From the NCBI GenBank assembly GCA_025127975.1, contig JAHLYQ010000047.1:1-64000 (forward strand): a stretch of DNA of 64,000 nt, given 5' to 3'. Source of the stretch: Synechococcus sp. CS-1331. GTDB taxonomy: Bacteria; Cyanobacteriota; Cyanobacteriia; PCC-6307; Cyanobiaceae. A model generated the notes under the pieces. That model was not told the DNA's origin, did not search any database, and saw only the letters and a list, made by a program, of their open reading frames with translations. Shown piece by piece: positions 27,182 to 33,980 of the stretch (position 1 is the first letter of the stretch; every line of letters begins with the position of its first letter). The position numbers were made by a program, and so were the translations under genes.

Positions 27182-27330
27182 CGCCGGGTGGTGAGTAGTG
27201 GCCCGGCGTGGGGCTACGGCCTTGCGATCGATTGGAGCACGACAGCCCCCGGCGCCGCACCCTCTACGGCCACCTCAGTAAGCCGTATGTGAAGGAGCAG
27301 GATCGGGTGCGCCAGGGCGAGGAGCATTTG

Positions 27331-27634
27331 CGCCTGGATGCCTTTGTGGCGGCGTCAGCACGGCGCCAGCCATGGCAGCAGGCAGGCGCCACCCTCGCCA
27401 CCCTCAACCGCGGCCATTTCCCGATGCTGGCCGATGTGCTCGTGCCTACGCCAGATCCTGATGGGACTCCGCCAGCAGCCGGGCTCTGGATGGCGAAGCA
27501 GACCAGCTCAACCTCAGCGGTAAACCCACAAGCGCCGCAACCCCTCGAATTTGCACTTCAGGGCAGAACCAGCAACTGGCGCAGTCGCAATGGCAAGTAC
27601 TGGTGTACTATATAGAAAGCGGCAAGGGCTCGGC
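27331..27634. other. spacer without recognisable gene
   Basis: About 300 bp between the M23 remnant and two-frame copy 2. A frame continuing from the remnant stays open to 27615 on the plus strand (contains HFPMLADVLVPTPDPDG) but I cannot match it to a family. The upstream control motif of copy 2 lies at its right end (27591-27611). Confidence 0.4.
27597..27610. promoter_or_regulatory. inverted repeat AGTAC-TGGT-GTACT with TACTAT, upstream of two-frame copy 2
   Basis: A perfect 5-bp inverted repeat with four-base loop. Its right arm runs into TGTACTAT, which also precedes copies 1 and 3. It starts about 38 bp before the TTG start of the outer frame. The position fits a promoter -10 box with overlapping operator. 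Confidence 0.35.
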
Positions 27635-28060
27635 TTGGGTAGGGTTTTGGTCTTCGACATTCAAGGCTGGATCACCCTCGTCATCGGCGGCCTGCTGGCG
27701 CTGATCACTCTCTTCTCGTCCTACAGCTATGCCTCAATCCCCTTCATCGGCACCGTTGAGTTCAATCAGCAAATCGGAGTACTACTCCTCTTTGCCCTGG
27801 TTCCGACGTTGGTTGGCGATGTTGAACTGGCGACCCGTCGTCGACTACGAGCTGAGAGAGATCGAGTTCGATCAGAGAGAGATCGAGTTCGAGAAGCGCA
27901 GGATCGCTCACGAGCAGAAGATGAGGCAGCTCGACGAGCTCGACTCCAAGCTAGATGCACTCTTGTGCAGCTCCAGCACCAGCTCGACCCCACCCCTGAG
28001 CACACCCGACAACTCCGAGGCTTGATCGCCTTCCTGCTCGAGTACCGGCCGTTCGCCTGA
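27635..28060 (+). CDS. two-frame locus copy 2, outer frame
   Basis: About 141 residues from a TTG. It starts LGRVLVFDIQGWIT, has a transmembrane helix (LLALITLF) and a second hydrophobic stretch (IGVLLLFALVPTLVGD), then an Arg/Glu coiled coil (RAERDRVRSERDRVRE) and the shared end LVQLQHQLDPTPEH ... FLLEYRPFA. It is about 90 percent alike to copy 3 and more distantly related to copy 1 across the whole length. Third-position GC is high at both ends but low in the middle, where the inner frame overlaps, which suggests that selection differs along the gene. Unknown family. Confidence 0.55.
   Translation: MGRVLVFDIQGWITLVIGGLLALITLFSSYSYASIPFIGTVEFNQQIGVLLLFALVPTLVGDVELATRRRLRAERDRVRSERDRVREAQDRSRAEDEAARRARLQARCTLVQLQHQLDPTPEHTRQLRGLIAFLLEYRPFA
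27729..28025 (+). CDS. two-frame locus copy 2, inner frame
   Basis: A 98-residue frame fully inside the outer frame of copy 2, shifted by one base. It begins MPQSPSSAPLSSISKSEY, has SLPWFRRWLAMLNWRPV and a coiled coil with 21-bp units (REIEFDQ, REIEFEK), then LDELDSKLDALL and SSSTSSTPP. It starts 94 nt after and ends 35 nt before the outer frame. GC at third positions is high through the middle. No Shine-Dalgarno is obvious before its ATG. Confidence 0.5.
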   Translation: MPQSPSSAPLSSISKSEYYSSLPWFRRWLAMLNWRPVVDYELREIEFDQREIEFEKRRIAHEQKMRQLDELDSKLDALLCSSSTSSTPPLSTPDNSEA

Positions 28061-28130
28061 GGGTGGGGGCAGATCGTGAGGGTGCCTCCGAGCGGCGTCC
28101 GCAGGAGCAATTAGGGCGAGCCCATCGCCC

Positions 28131-28270
28131 ACACCAGCAGATGCGTGTGTGGAGTAGCAGGCGTATCGCTGGCCTCAGGCGCCTTCAAACAGATCGGCGA
28201 TCTCGGCGCCGCCCAGCTGATCAAAGTCATCGGGCACCTGACACGGGCCGGCCAGCAGCCCCAGGCCGGC
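28131..28270 (-). pseudogene. remnant of a vapBC toxin-antitoxin locus
   Basis: About 140 bp aligns with 30292-30425, the junction of the intact vapB and vapC genes: the antitoxin C-terminus (DFDQLAA..IADLFEGA) and the first dozen toxin codons. In this copy the toxin start has become ATA and the first catalytic Asp of the PIN domain (LLLDTH) reads His (LLLHT), followed by an indel. It sits between two-frame copies 2 and 3, so one duplication event may have carried both. Confidence 0.75.
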
Positions 28271-28319
28271 CCGCCCGTGGCCTCCTTTCACTTAGGCCGC
28301 GGGCTTTGCGCTGGCAAGT

Positions 28320-28333
28320 ACTGGTGTACTATG
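28320..28333. promoter_or_regulatory. inverted repeat AGTAC-TGGT-GTACT with TACTAT, upstream of two-frame copy 3
   Basis: The same perfect inverted repeat as before copy 2, inside GGCAAGTACTGGTGTACTAT. The duplicated unit begins here, a few bases to the left (about 28314), because the sequence further upstream differs from that of copy 2. It lies about 36 bp before the TTG start of copy 3. Confidence 0.35.
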
Positions 28334-28355
28334 CAGTGAGCGGCGAGGGCTCGGC

Positions 28356-28835
28356 TTGGGTAGGGTTTTGGTCTTCGATATCCAAGGCTGGATCACCCTC
28401 GTCATCGGCGACCTGCTGGCGCTGATCACTCTCTTCTCGTCCTACAGCCATGCCTCAATCCCCTTCATCGGCACCGTCGCCCTTGACCAGCAAATCGGAG
28501 TACTACTCCTCTTTGTCCTGGTTCCGCCGCTGCTTGGCGATGTTGAACTGGCGACCCGTCGTCGACTACGAGCTGAGAGAGATCGAGTTCGATCGGAGAG
28601 AGATCGAGTACAAGCAGAGAATGCAGCAGCTGCAGAAAGAGAGCGAGCAGCTGAAGATCGAAGACGAGCAGCGCTCGATCGCTCACGAGCAGAAGATGAG
28701 GCAGCTCGACGAGCTCGACTCCAAGCTAGATGCACTCTTGTGCAGCTCCAGCACCAGCTCGACCCCACCCCAGAGCACACCCGACAACTCCGAGGCTTGA
28801 TCGCCTTCCTGCTCGAGTACCGGCCGTTCGCCTGA
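28356..28835 (+). CDS. two-frame locus copy 3, outer frame
   Basis: A 159-residue protein from a TTG (MGRVLVFDIQGWIT). Layout as in copy 2 but with 18 extra residues in the coiled coil (around residues 85-105: AENAAAAERERAAEDRRRA). The insertion is a multiple of three, so it leaves both overlapping frames open. It ends with LVQLQHQLDPTPEH and FLLEYRPFA. Probably a single-pass or two-pass membrane protein with a cytoplasmic coiled coil. Unknown family and function; neighbours are toxin-antitoxin genes and insertion sequences. Confidence 0.55.
   Translation: MGRVLVFDIQGWITLVIGDLLALITLFSSYSHASIPFIGTVALDQQIGVLLLFVLVPPLLGDVELATRRRLRAERDRVRSERDRVQAENAAAAERERAAEDRRRAALDRSRAEDEAARRARLQARCTLVQLQHQLDPTPEHTRQLRGLIAFLLEYRPFA
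28450..28800 (+). CDS. two-frame locus copy 3, inner frame
   Basis: A 116-residue nested frame, shifted by one base from the outer. It contains SKSEYYSSLSWFRR, LAMLNWRPVVDYEL, a coiled coil rich in Glu/Gln/Lys (QRMQQLQKESEQLKIEDEQ), LDELDSKLDALL and SSSTSSTPPQSTP. Starts 94 nt inside and ends 35 nt before the outer frame, exactly as copy 2. Codons such as GAG, CAG, CTG, AAG and ATC dominate, which is what a genuine gene of this genome would use. Confidence 0.5.
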   Translation: MPQSPSSAPSPLTSKSEYYSSLSWFRRCLAMLNWRPVVDYELREIEFDRREIEYKQRMQQLQKESEQLKIEDEQRSIAHEQKMRQLDELDSKLDALLCSSSTSSTPPQSTPDNSEA

Positions 28836-28862
28836 CGGGGGCAGATCGTGAGGGTGCCTCCG

Positions 28863-29121
28863 GATTTTCCTCCCGTCAGGCAATGACGAGCCCAATCACC
28901 CCGATCAACCGGGTCGATCCGTCGGCTCAGAGAGGAGCAGTTGCTCGCTCAGGCTTGCCTTCAACAGGTAGCAGGCCCGCCGCCGGGCGAGCCGGCGCTG
29001 CCGAGTAGCCCTCGTGCATGTTCAGCTGCCACAGGAGCGTTGCAAGACCCACCCGTTGATCCTGGTCAAAGGCGCAAAGAGAAGGGTGTGACTTCTCTGG
29101 CGGGCAGCGACGAACTAAACT
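28863..29121. other. spacer with possible toxin-antitoxin debris
   Basis: No gene recognised. At about 29008-29028 the sequence CCTCGTGCATGTTCA matches the beginning of the intact antitoxin gene at 30558-30572 on the same (minus) sense, so it may be another scrap of a vapB gene. The right part contains the promoter region of mazE. Confidence 0.35.
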
Positions 29122-29157
29122 ATGTTTAAACGGGAGCTTGGAACTGTGACGGGCGGA

Positions 29158-29205
29158 ATGTCGACAGGAGAAAAGTCGAGAGGAGAAGTGTCGAGAGGAG
29201 GAATG
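29158..29205 (+). repeat. 15-bp tandem repeat (x3) that multiplies start codon and Shine-Dalgarno
   Basis: Three 15-bp units of the form NNGTCGASAGGAGRA run from 29158 into the start of mazE. Each unit begins with a start-like codon (ATG, AAG, GTG, then ATG of mazE at 29203) followed by TCG, and each ends in AGGAGAA or AGGAGGA. The third unit supplies the Shine-Dalgarno for the ATG at 29203; the first ATG at 29158 is in the same frame, so initiation could occur at 29158, 29188 (GTG) or 29203. Confidence 0.7.
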
Positions 29206-29466
29206 TCGGCGGCTGGCCCATCCCGCCAGGCCTTACGGCGCTGGGGTAACAGCCTGGGTGTACGGCTACCGGTGGCTATCGCCCGCGCAGCCCATCTCCA
29301 GGAAGACCAGGACATCGAGCTGAGTGTAGTGGAGGACGGGGTGCTGATCCGGCCCATCCAGCCCCGGCTGTCGCTGGAGCAGCGCCTGGCGGCGTACGTA
29401 CCGATGCCGGCTGAGCCGGTCGAAGCCATGGCCTGGGAGCCGCTCGGCGCTGAAGCTATTCAATGA
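29203..29466 (+). CDS. mazE: MazE-like antitoxin (SpoVT/AbrB fold)
   Basis: About 87 residues from the ATG at 29203. The N-terminal part has the MazE DNA-binding hairpin signature RRWGNSLGVRLPVAIA, then LQEDQDIELSVVEDGVLI; the C-terminal half (LEQRLAAYVP ... AMAWEPLGAE) is the flexible toxin-binding tail. It should repress its own promoter together with MazF. Its stop overlaps the toxin start (ATGA), giving translational coupling. Longer forms starting at 29122 or 29158 are possible because of the repeated start region. Confidence 0.88.
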   Translation: MSAAGPSRQALRRWGNSLGVRLPVAIARAAHLQEDQDIELSVVEDGVLIRPIQPRLSLEQRLAAYVPMPAEPVEAMAWEPLGAEAIQ

Positions 29467-29846
29467 CACCACGGCGCCTGCGTGGCACCTGGATTCCCGA
29501 GCGCGGCGAGGTGATCTGGATCGATCACAACCCTCAGGCCGGAAGGGAGATGAGGGACCAGCATCCGTTTCTGGTGCTCTCGAGCGCTACCTTTCACTCC
29601 GCCGTGTGCCTGGTGGTGGGATGCGCCATGACCTCAGCGCCCTACAACCAGGGCTCCTCCATGGCCGTGGATCTTGGTCCGATTCCGGATCGGCCGGATG
29701 CCCACAGCTACGTGCTGTGCCATCAGCTGAAATCCTTCGACTGGAAGGTTCGCGGCGCCAGGCCCCATCCCATGGGGGTGGTTTCGGCTGAACAGCTCCA
29801 ACAGGTGCAGGAGATCGTGGCTCAAATTCTCGGCTTCTGCCCCTGA
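29463..29846 (+). CDS. mazF: MazF-like endoribonuclease toxin
   Basis: A 127-residue PemK/MazF protein. Typical landmarks are the N-terminal RGEVIWIDHNPQAGREMRDQHP stretch (partly: GEVIWIDHNPQAG, with the basic residue before the QHPFLVLS strand), TFHSAVCLVVGCAMTS and the C-terminal EQLQQVQEIVAQIL helix. MazF enzymes cleave mRNA at short motifs; the specificity here is unknown. Directly overlaps mazE by four bases. Confidence 0.9.
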   Translation: MTPRRLRGTWIPERGEVIWIDHNPQAGREMRDQHPFLVLSSATFHSAVCLVVGCAMTSAPYNQGSSMAVDLGPIPDRPDAHSYVLCHQLKSFDWKVRGARPHPMGVVSAEQLQQVQEIVAQILGFCP

Positions 29847-29927
29847 GAAATCAAACTGGAATCAGCGATCTCTTGGTCTAACTGACGGTCAAGCACGAGA
29901 TCATTGCCCCAAGGTGGGGAGACTGAT

Positions 29928-30326
29928 TCAGCCCATCCCGCCCATCAGCCGCACCGGCCCCGGATAGGCCGCCAGTTGCTGATCGGCCGTAATCAACAGC
30001 AGGCCATCAGCGCTGGCCTGGGCCAGCAACAGCCGATCAAAGGGATCGCGATGCAGGGGCGGCAGTGCGGCCACCGCCAGGGCGTGATGGGCCTGGATGG
30101 GCAGTTCTTGCCAACCGCCATCAAGCAGTGCTCGGCGCAGCACGGCCGGCTCCACCCGGAAATCGGGCCGCCCCAGCGCCTGTTTGATCACCAGCTCCCA
30201 CAGGCTGGCCACACTGAACATCGGCGTGTTGGCGTGATCCTGCAGCATCGCCGCCAGAGCCGCAGGCAGCCGCTCAGGTGTGCCCTGCGACCACACCAGC
30301 AAGTGCGTATCGAGCAGCAGGCGCAT
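29928..30326 (-). CDS. vapC: PIN-domain ribonuclease toxin (VapC-like)
   Basis: A 132-residue PIN-domain protein of the Sll0205-like group. Acidic active-site residues are visible: LLLDTH (Asp 6), SLWELVIKQ (Glu about 44) and RDPFDRLLLAQA (Asp about 96), plus ITADQQLAAY (Asp about 115). It probably cleaves RNA and is neutralised by the antitoxin encoded 8 bp upstream. It ends 81 bp from mazF, tail to tail. A partial duplicate with lost start and lost first Asp lies at 28131-28270. Confidence 0.88.
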   Translation of the reverse strand: MRLLLDTHLLVWSQGTPERLPAALAAMLQDHANTPMFSVASLWELVIKQALGRPDFRVEPAVLRRALLDGGWQELPIQAHHALAVAALPPLHRDPFDRLLLAQASADGLLLITADQQLAAYPGPVRLMGGMG

Positions 30327-30334
30327 CGCTGGCC

Positions 30335-30583
30335 TCAGGCGCCTTCAAACAGATCGGCGATCTCGGCGGCGGCCAGCTGATCAAAGTCGTCGGGCACCTG
30401 GCACTGGCCGACCAGCAGGCCCAGGCGCCGCAGCGGCGCCGCAGCAGTGCCTGCTTCGCTGAGGGGGGTGACACGCACCATGGGCCGGCCGGCCTTGCAG
30501 ATCACAAACGATTCCCCCGCTGCTGCCTCCTCGACCAGCCGCGAGAGGTGGGTTTTGGCCTCGTGCATGTTCACCTGCCGCAT
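30335..30583 (-). CDS. Phd/YefM-family antitoxin
   Basis: An 82-residue antitoxin. It starts MRQVNMHEAKTHLSRLVEEA, the Phd/YefM signature helix, continues with GESFVICKAGRPMVRVTPL, and has a C-terminal DFDQLAAAEIADLFEG tail for toxin binding. It pairs with the PIN toxin 8 bp downstream and probably autoregulates the operon. The ATG at 30583 was chosen because the family starts within a few residues of this point. Confidence 0.88.
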   Translation of the reverse strand: MRQVNMHEAKTHLSRLVEEAAAGESFVICKAGRPMVRVTPLSEAGTAAAPLRRLGLLVGQCQVPDDFDQLAAAEIADLFEGA

Positions 30584-30667
30584 GGCCGTAATCCACCTTC
30601 CTAATTCAACCAGCTTAGTCGACCAAGCATCAACATTGGGGTCCCAGGATGCGTTGAACAAACCGTT

Positions 30668-31744
30668 TCACAAACCCAAACCAGCCAGCAGCCACGCCTC
30701 AACCCGCTCCGCCAGCACCTCTCGGGAAGCGTTGGCCTGGGCCCACTGGCGGCAGGCGCGTCGATCAATTGCCCCCACCTGGGCCACCGCCGCCACCAGC
30801 CCCCCCACGTCATCGGGCTCCACCAGCAGCCCATTCAGCTGCGGCTGCACCAGCTCGCCCGGACCGCCGCGGCGGTAGGCCACCACCGGGACACCACAGG
30901 CCAGCGCCTCCACCACCACGTTGCCGTAGGCCTCGTTCCACTTGGGGGTGTTCAGCAGGGCCCGGCAGCGACCCAGCTGCTCCTGCAGCTGATCGGTGGG
31001 CAGGAAGCCCCGCCACTGCAGGGTGCCGGCCGGCACCGAGGCCTCCACCGCCGCCGCATAGGCCCGGTCCTCGACCAGGCCCCACACCGCCAGGGGCAAG
31101 CCCAGCTGGGCCGCCGCGGCCGCCGCATCCTCCAGCCCCTTTTCCGGCGCCACCCGCCCGGCCCAGCCCAGCAGCGGCTCCGGCTCGGCGCAAAACCCAT
31201 AGGCGCTCAGATCAAAACCATTGCCCAGCACCACCGGCGCCTGGGGCAGGGCGAAATCCGCTGCCTGAACGGCGCTGTGGAAGGCCAGCCGCCGCTGGTC
31301 CCAGAGGGCCACATCGGCGATCACCCCATCCATGGCCTCCCCCACCGAGCCCATGCTGACCAGATGGAATATCGGCAGCGGCGCCGTGGGGGTCAACCAG
31401 AAGGGCAGCCAGTCGTAGGCCAGGTTGAGCACCAGCTCAAAGCCCGCCGCCGGGCCCTCCAGCAGCACCCGCCGCCAAAAGCGCGGCAGCAGCCCATCGG
31501 CCAACATCGTGATCGGGGCGCTGCGCTCCTGGTGCTGGGCACTGGGCTGGGATCGGCCGGTGCAGGTCCACAGGTTTGCGGCGGCGCAGGCGGGCGGCAG
31601 CACCGACCCCCCAGCCGCCAGCACGGTGAGCCGATGGCCCCGCTCCAGCAGGCCCGCCACCAGTGTGGTGGCCGTAAGTTCCACCCCACCGCCACAGCCA
31701 CTGCCCAGGGCCCCCAAGGGGGTGCTCACCACCAGAATCCGCAT
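30668..31744 (-). CDS. glycosyltransferase family 4 protein
   Basis: A 358-residue GT-B glycosyltransferase. The N-terminus MRILVVSTPLGALGSGCGGGVE is the acceptor-side Rossmann start (partly: GSGCGGGVELTA, the glycine-rich loop). The C-terminal domain has LLGWAGRVAPEKGLEDA (about 190), GFLPTDQLQEQLG and the donor-site block NEAYGNVVVEALACGVPVVAYRRGGPGEL (partly: EAYGNVVVEALACG). Its product is probably a surface or storage glycan; specificity is unknown. Its ATG overlaps the stop of the upstream EamA gene by one base. Confidence 0.85.
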   Translation of the reverse strand: MRILVVSTPLGALGSGCGGGVELTATTLVAGLLERGHRLTVLAAGGSVLPPACAAANLWTCTGRSQPSAQHQERSAPITMLADGLLPRFWRRVLLEGPAAGFELVLNLAYDWLPFWLTPTAPLPIFHLVSMGSVGEAMDGVIADVALWDQRRLAFHSAVQAADFALPQAPVVLGNGFDLSAYGFCAEPEPLLGWAGRVAPEKGLEDAAAAAAQLGLPLAVWGLVEDRAYAAAVEASVPAGTLQWRGFLPTDQLQEQLGRCRALLNTPKWNEAYGNVVVEALACGVPVVAYRRGGPGELVQPQLNGLLVEPDDVGGLVAAVAQVGAIDRRACRQWAQANASREVLAERVEAWLLAGLGL

Positions 31745-32679
31745 CAGGCCTGCTGCTCCAGGGAACCGCCCTGCCAGAGCTGCTGGCGGCGGCTGATCAG
31801 CAGCACCGATATCAGGGCCAGCAGCGCCCCAAGCCACTGCAGCGGGCGCAACTGCTCATCGAGCCACCACACGCCACAGAGCAGGGCAAACACCGGCGTT
31901 AAAAAAGTGAGCGCCGTGAAACCGGTGAGGTCGCCGCTGTTGGCAAACCAGAAGAAGAGCCCATAGGCCAGGGCACTGCCGAGCACGGTGGCATAGGCCA
32001 TCAGGCCCCACTCCGCCGGGCTCCAGGCGGGCAGGGGGGAGCCGGCCAGGCCAACGCCGCCCAACAGGGGCAGTCCGCCAATCAGCATGTGCCAGCCGGT
32101 GATCGCCACCGGATCACTCTGGCGGCTGGCGTAGCGGCTCAGCACCGTGCCGATGGCCATCGCCGCCGCCGCCGCCAACATCCAGAGTTCCCCGTGGCTC
32201 CAGGCTTGCTCCCCCAGGGCCGCTGGACCCTCCAGCCACCAATGGCGCAGCACCGGCGCCGGCAAACCCAAACAGAGGATGCCGAGCAGCCCGAGTAGCA
32301 GGCCCACCCAGCCCACCGGATTGATCGCCTCGCCAAACAGACTGCGGGCCAGCAGGGCCACCAGCAGGGGCTGGGAGTCGATCAAAACCGAGCCCAAACC
32401 GGCCCCGGTCTGGCCCAGGCCTCTGGCCAGCAGGCCCTGAAACAGGCTGCCATCGACCAGGGCGAAGAGCAGCAGCCAGGGCCAATCGCTGGCGGCGACC
32501 CGCAGGGAGCGGCCCAGCAGCATTGCCGCCACCAGCACCAGGCCACCTGCGGGCAGCAACCTCAAACTGGCCACCTGCAAGGGAGTGCCCCCCTCCAGCA
32601 GGGGACGCATTGCCGCCATCGCCGTGCCCCAGAGGGCAAAGGGCAGCAACATCAGGGGCCATCGCAGGGCCTGGGGCAT
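31744..32679 (-). CDS. EamA/DMT-family transporter
   Basis: A 311-residue membrane protein with ten hydrophobic segments in two EamA repeats. The first repeat contains ALWGTAMAAMRPLL and LRLLPAGGLVLVAAMLLG; the second includes AITGWHMLIGGLPLLGG and FTALTFLTPVFALLCG, with WLDEQL before the final helix, a usual DMT feature. Probably an exporter of a small metabolite. It is followed by a GT4 gene overlapping by one base and is divergent from sppA (59-bp gap). Confidence 0.88.
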   Translation of the reverse strand: MPQALRWPLMLLPFALWGTAMAAMRPLLEGGTPLQVASLRLLPAGGLVLVAAMLLGRSLRVAASDWPWLLLFALVDGSLFQGLLARGLGQTGAGLGSVLIDSQPLLVALLARSLFGEAINPVGWVGLLLGLLGILCLGLPAPVLRHWWLEGPAALGEQAWSHGELWMLAAAAAMAIGTVLSRYASRQSDPVAITGWHMLIGGLPLLGGVGLAGSPLPAWSPAEWGLMAYATVLGSALAYGLFFWFANSGDLTGFTALTFLTPVFALLCGVWWLDEQLRPLQWLGALLALISVLLISRRQQLWQGGSLEQQA

Positions 32680-32738
32680 GGCGCTTGATGGCCGATGGGG
32701 GCATTCTTTTTAAGATCCAACCACTTCACAGCAACCCA

Positions 32739-33551
32739 ATGCCCTGGCCCTGGCGTCGCAAGACCCGTCGCACCCTGGCGCGCATCGCCATCGAAGGGCC
32801 CATCGCCGGCGCCACCCGCACCCGGGTGCTCAAGGCAATCCACCAGGTGGAGCGGCGCGAATGCCCCGCCCTGCTGCTGCGCATCGACAGCCCGGGCGGC
32901 ACCGTCGGCGACAGCCAGGAAATTCACAGCTCCCTGCTGCGCCTGCGGGAGAAGGGATGCAGGGTTGTCGCCAGCTTCGGCAATATCTCCGCATCCGGCG
33001 GGGTCTACATCGGCGTCGCGGCCGAGAAGATCATTGCCAACCCGGGCACGATCACCGGCTCCATTGGCGTGATCCTGCGCGGCAACAATCTCTCCAAGTT
33101 GCTCAAGCGTGTGGGGGTGAGCTTCGAAACCGTCAAAAGCGGCATCTACAAGGACATCCTCTCCCCCGATCGCGCCCTCACCGAAGGGGAAAGGGAGCTG
33201 TTGCAAGGCCTGATCGACTCAAGCTACGACCAGTTTGTCGAGGCGGTGGCCACGGGTCGGGGGCTGGACCAGAAGAAGGTGCGGACCTTCGCCGATGGCC
33301 GGGTGTTCAGCGGTGCCCAGGCCAAGGAACTGGGCCTGGTCGATGGCCTGGGCGATGAGGAGACGGCCCGGCGGCTGGCCGCCGAGCTGGCCGGCCTCGA
33401 GCCAGAAAAAACCCGAACGATCACCTTTGGCAGCCCGCCGAAACGCTTCGCCGGGCTGCTGCCCGGCCGCAGTCAGCTGCGGGGACTGGGCCAGGCCCTC
33501 AGCCTCGAACTCGCCTGGAACGGCCAACCGCTGTGGCTCTACCGGCCATGA
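32739..33551 (+). CDS. sppA: signal peptide peptidase SppA-type S49 protease
   Basis: A 270-residue S49 peptidase. The catalytic Ser/Lys dyad can be placed: GNISASGGVYIGVAA has the Ser (about residue 88) and VKSGIYKDILSP the Lys (about 133). IDSPGGTVGDSQEI forms the oxyanion region. There is no obvious N-terminal membrane anchor; the protein begins MPWPWRRKTRRTLARIAI, so it is the short cyanobacterial form. SppA degrades leftover signal peptides; in Synechocystis homologues take part in phycobilisome turnover. The next gene overlaps by four bases (ATGA). Confidence 0.88.
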   Translation: MPWPWRRKTRRTLARIAIEGPIAGATRTRVLKAIHQVERRECPALLLRIDSPGGTVGDSQEIHSSLLRLREKGCRVVASFGNISASGGVYIGVAAEKIIANPGTITGSIGVILRGNNLSKLLKRVGVSFETVKSGIYKDILSPDRALTEGERELLQGLIDSSYDQFVEAVATGRGLDQKKVRTFADGRVFSGAQAKELGLVDGLGDEETARRLAAELAGLEPEKTRTITFGSPPKRFAGLLPGRSQLRGLGQALSLELAWNGQPLWLYRP

Positions 33552-33925
33552 GCCAGTCCCCTGTGCTGCGCGCCCTGCGCGGGGCCACCACCGCCGACGC
33601 CAACACCGCCGAGGCGATCGAAGCTGCCGTGGCCGAACTGGTGCAGGCCCTGGTGGCGCGCAATGGCCTGGGGGCGGAGCAGCTGGTGTCGGTCACCTTT
33701 TCGGTGACCGGCGATCTCGATGCCTGCTTCCCGGCCGCCATCGCCCGACGCCAGTCCGGCTGGGGCCAGGTGGCCCTGCTCGATTGCCAGCAGATGGCCG
33801 TAGTGGGTGATCTGCCCCGCTGTATCCGACTCCTGGCCCATGCCTGGCTCCCCCCCCAGCAGGCACCGCTCCATCCCTACCTGCGGGCAGCGGCCCAGCT
33901 GAGGCCCGACCGGGTCGATCCCTGA
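33548..33925 (+). CDS. aroH: chorismate mutase, AroH class
   Basis: A 125-residue chorismate mutase of the AroH (trimeric pseudo-barrel) class, converting chorismate to prephenate for Phe/Tyr synthesis. Signatures: LRGATTADANTAEAI with the active-site Arg, SVTFSVTGDLDACFPA, GWGQVALLDCQQM and GDLPRCIRLLAH with a second Arg. The start ATG overlaps the sppA stop as ATGA, so translation is coupled. Confidence 0.93.
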   Translation: MSQSPVLRALRGATTADANTAEAIEAAVAELVQALVARNGLGAEQLVSVTFSVTGDLDACFPAAIARRQSGWGQVALLDCQQMAVVGDLPRCIRLLAHAWLPPQQAPLHPYLRAAAQLRPDRVDP

Positions 33926-33980
33926 TCCGACCGCCACCTGCAGGGCCGACCACCGAGACCAGCGGGTCAGGCGCTGGCTG

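Larger units (their letters stand above)
25351..27322 (+). pseudogene. M23 metallopeptidase remnant split by an IS element
   Basis: Two pieces match the M23 gene at 12979-14046. The left piece (25351-25395) encodes GSWLMHAGRDRAAL. The right piece (27177-27322) encodes RRVVSSG, GYGLAI and, in another frame, RRRTLYGHLS and DRVRQGE. Between them lies a complete IS1182-type element. The left piece also lacks the codons for about ten residues that separate HAGRD from VAALGG in the intact gene. The right part contains frameshifts, so no product is expected. This looks like an old duplicate of the peptidase gene recombined with IS66. Confidence 0.75.

Noticed and set aside
29905..29930. CCCCA-AGG-TGGGG hairpin between mazF and vapC as terminator
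   Set aside because: The stem is only five base pairs and no T-run follows on either strand.
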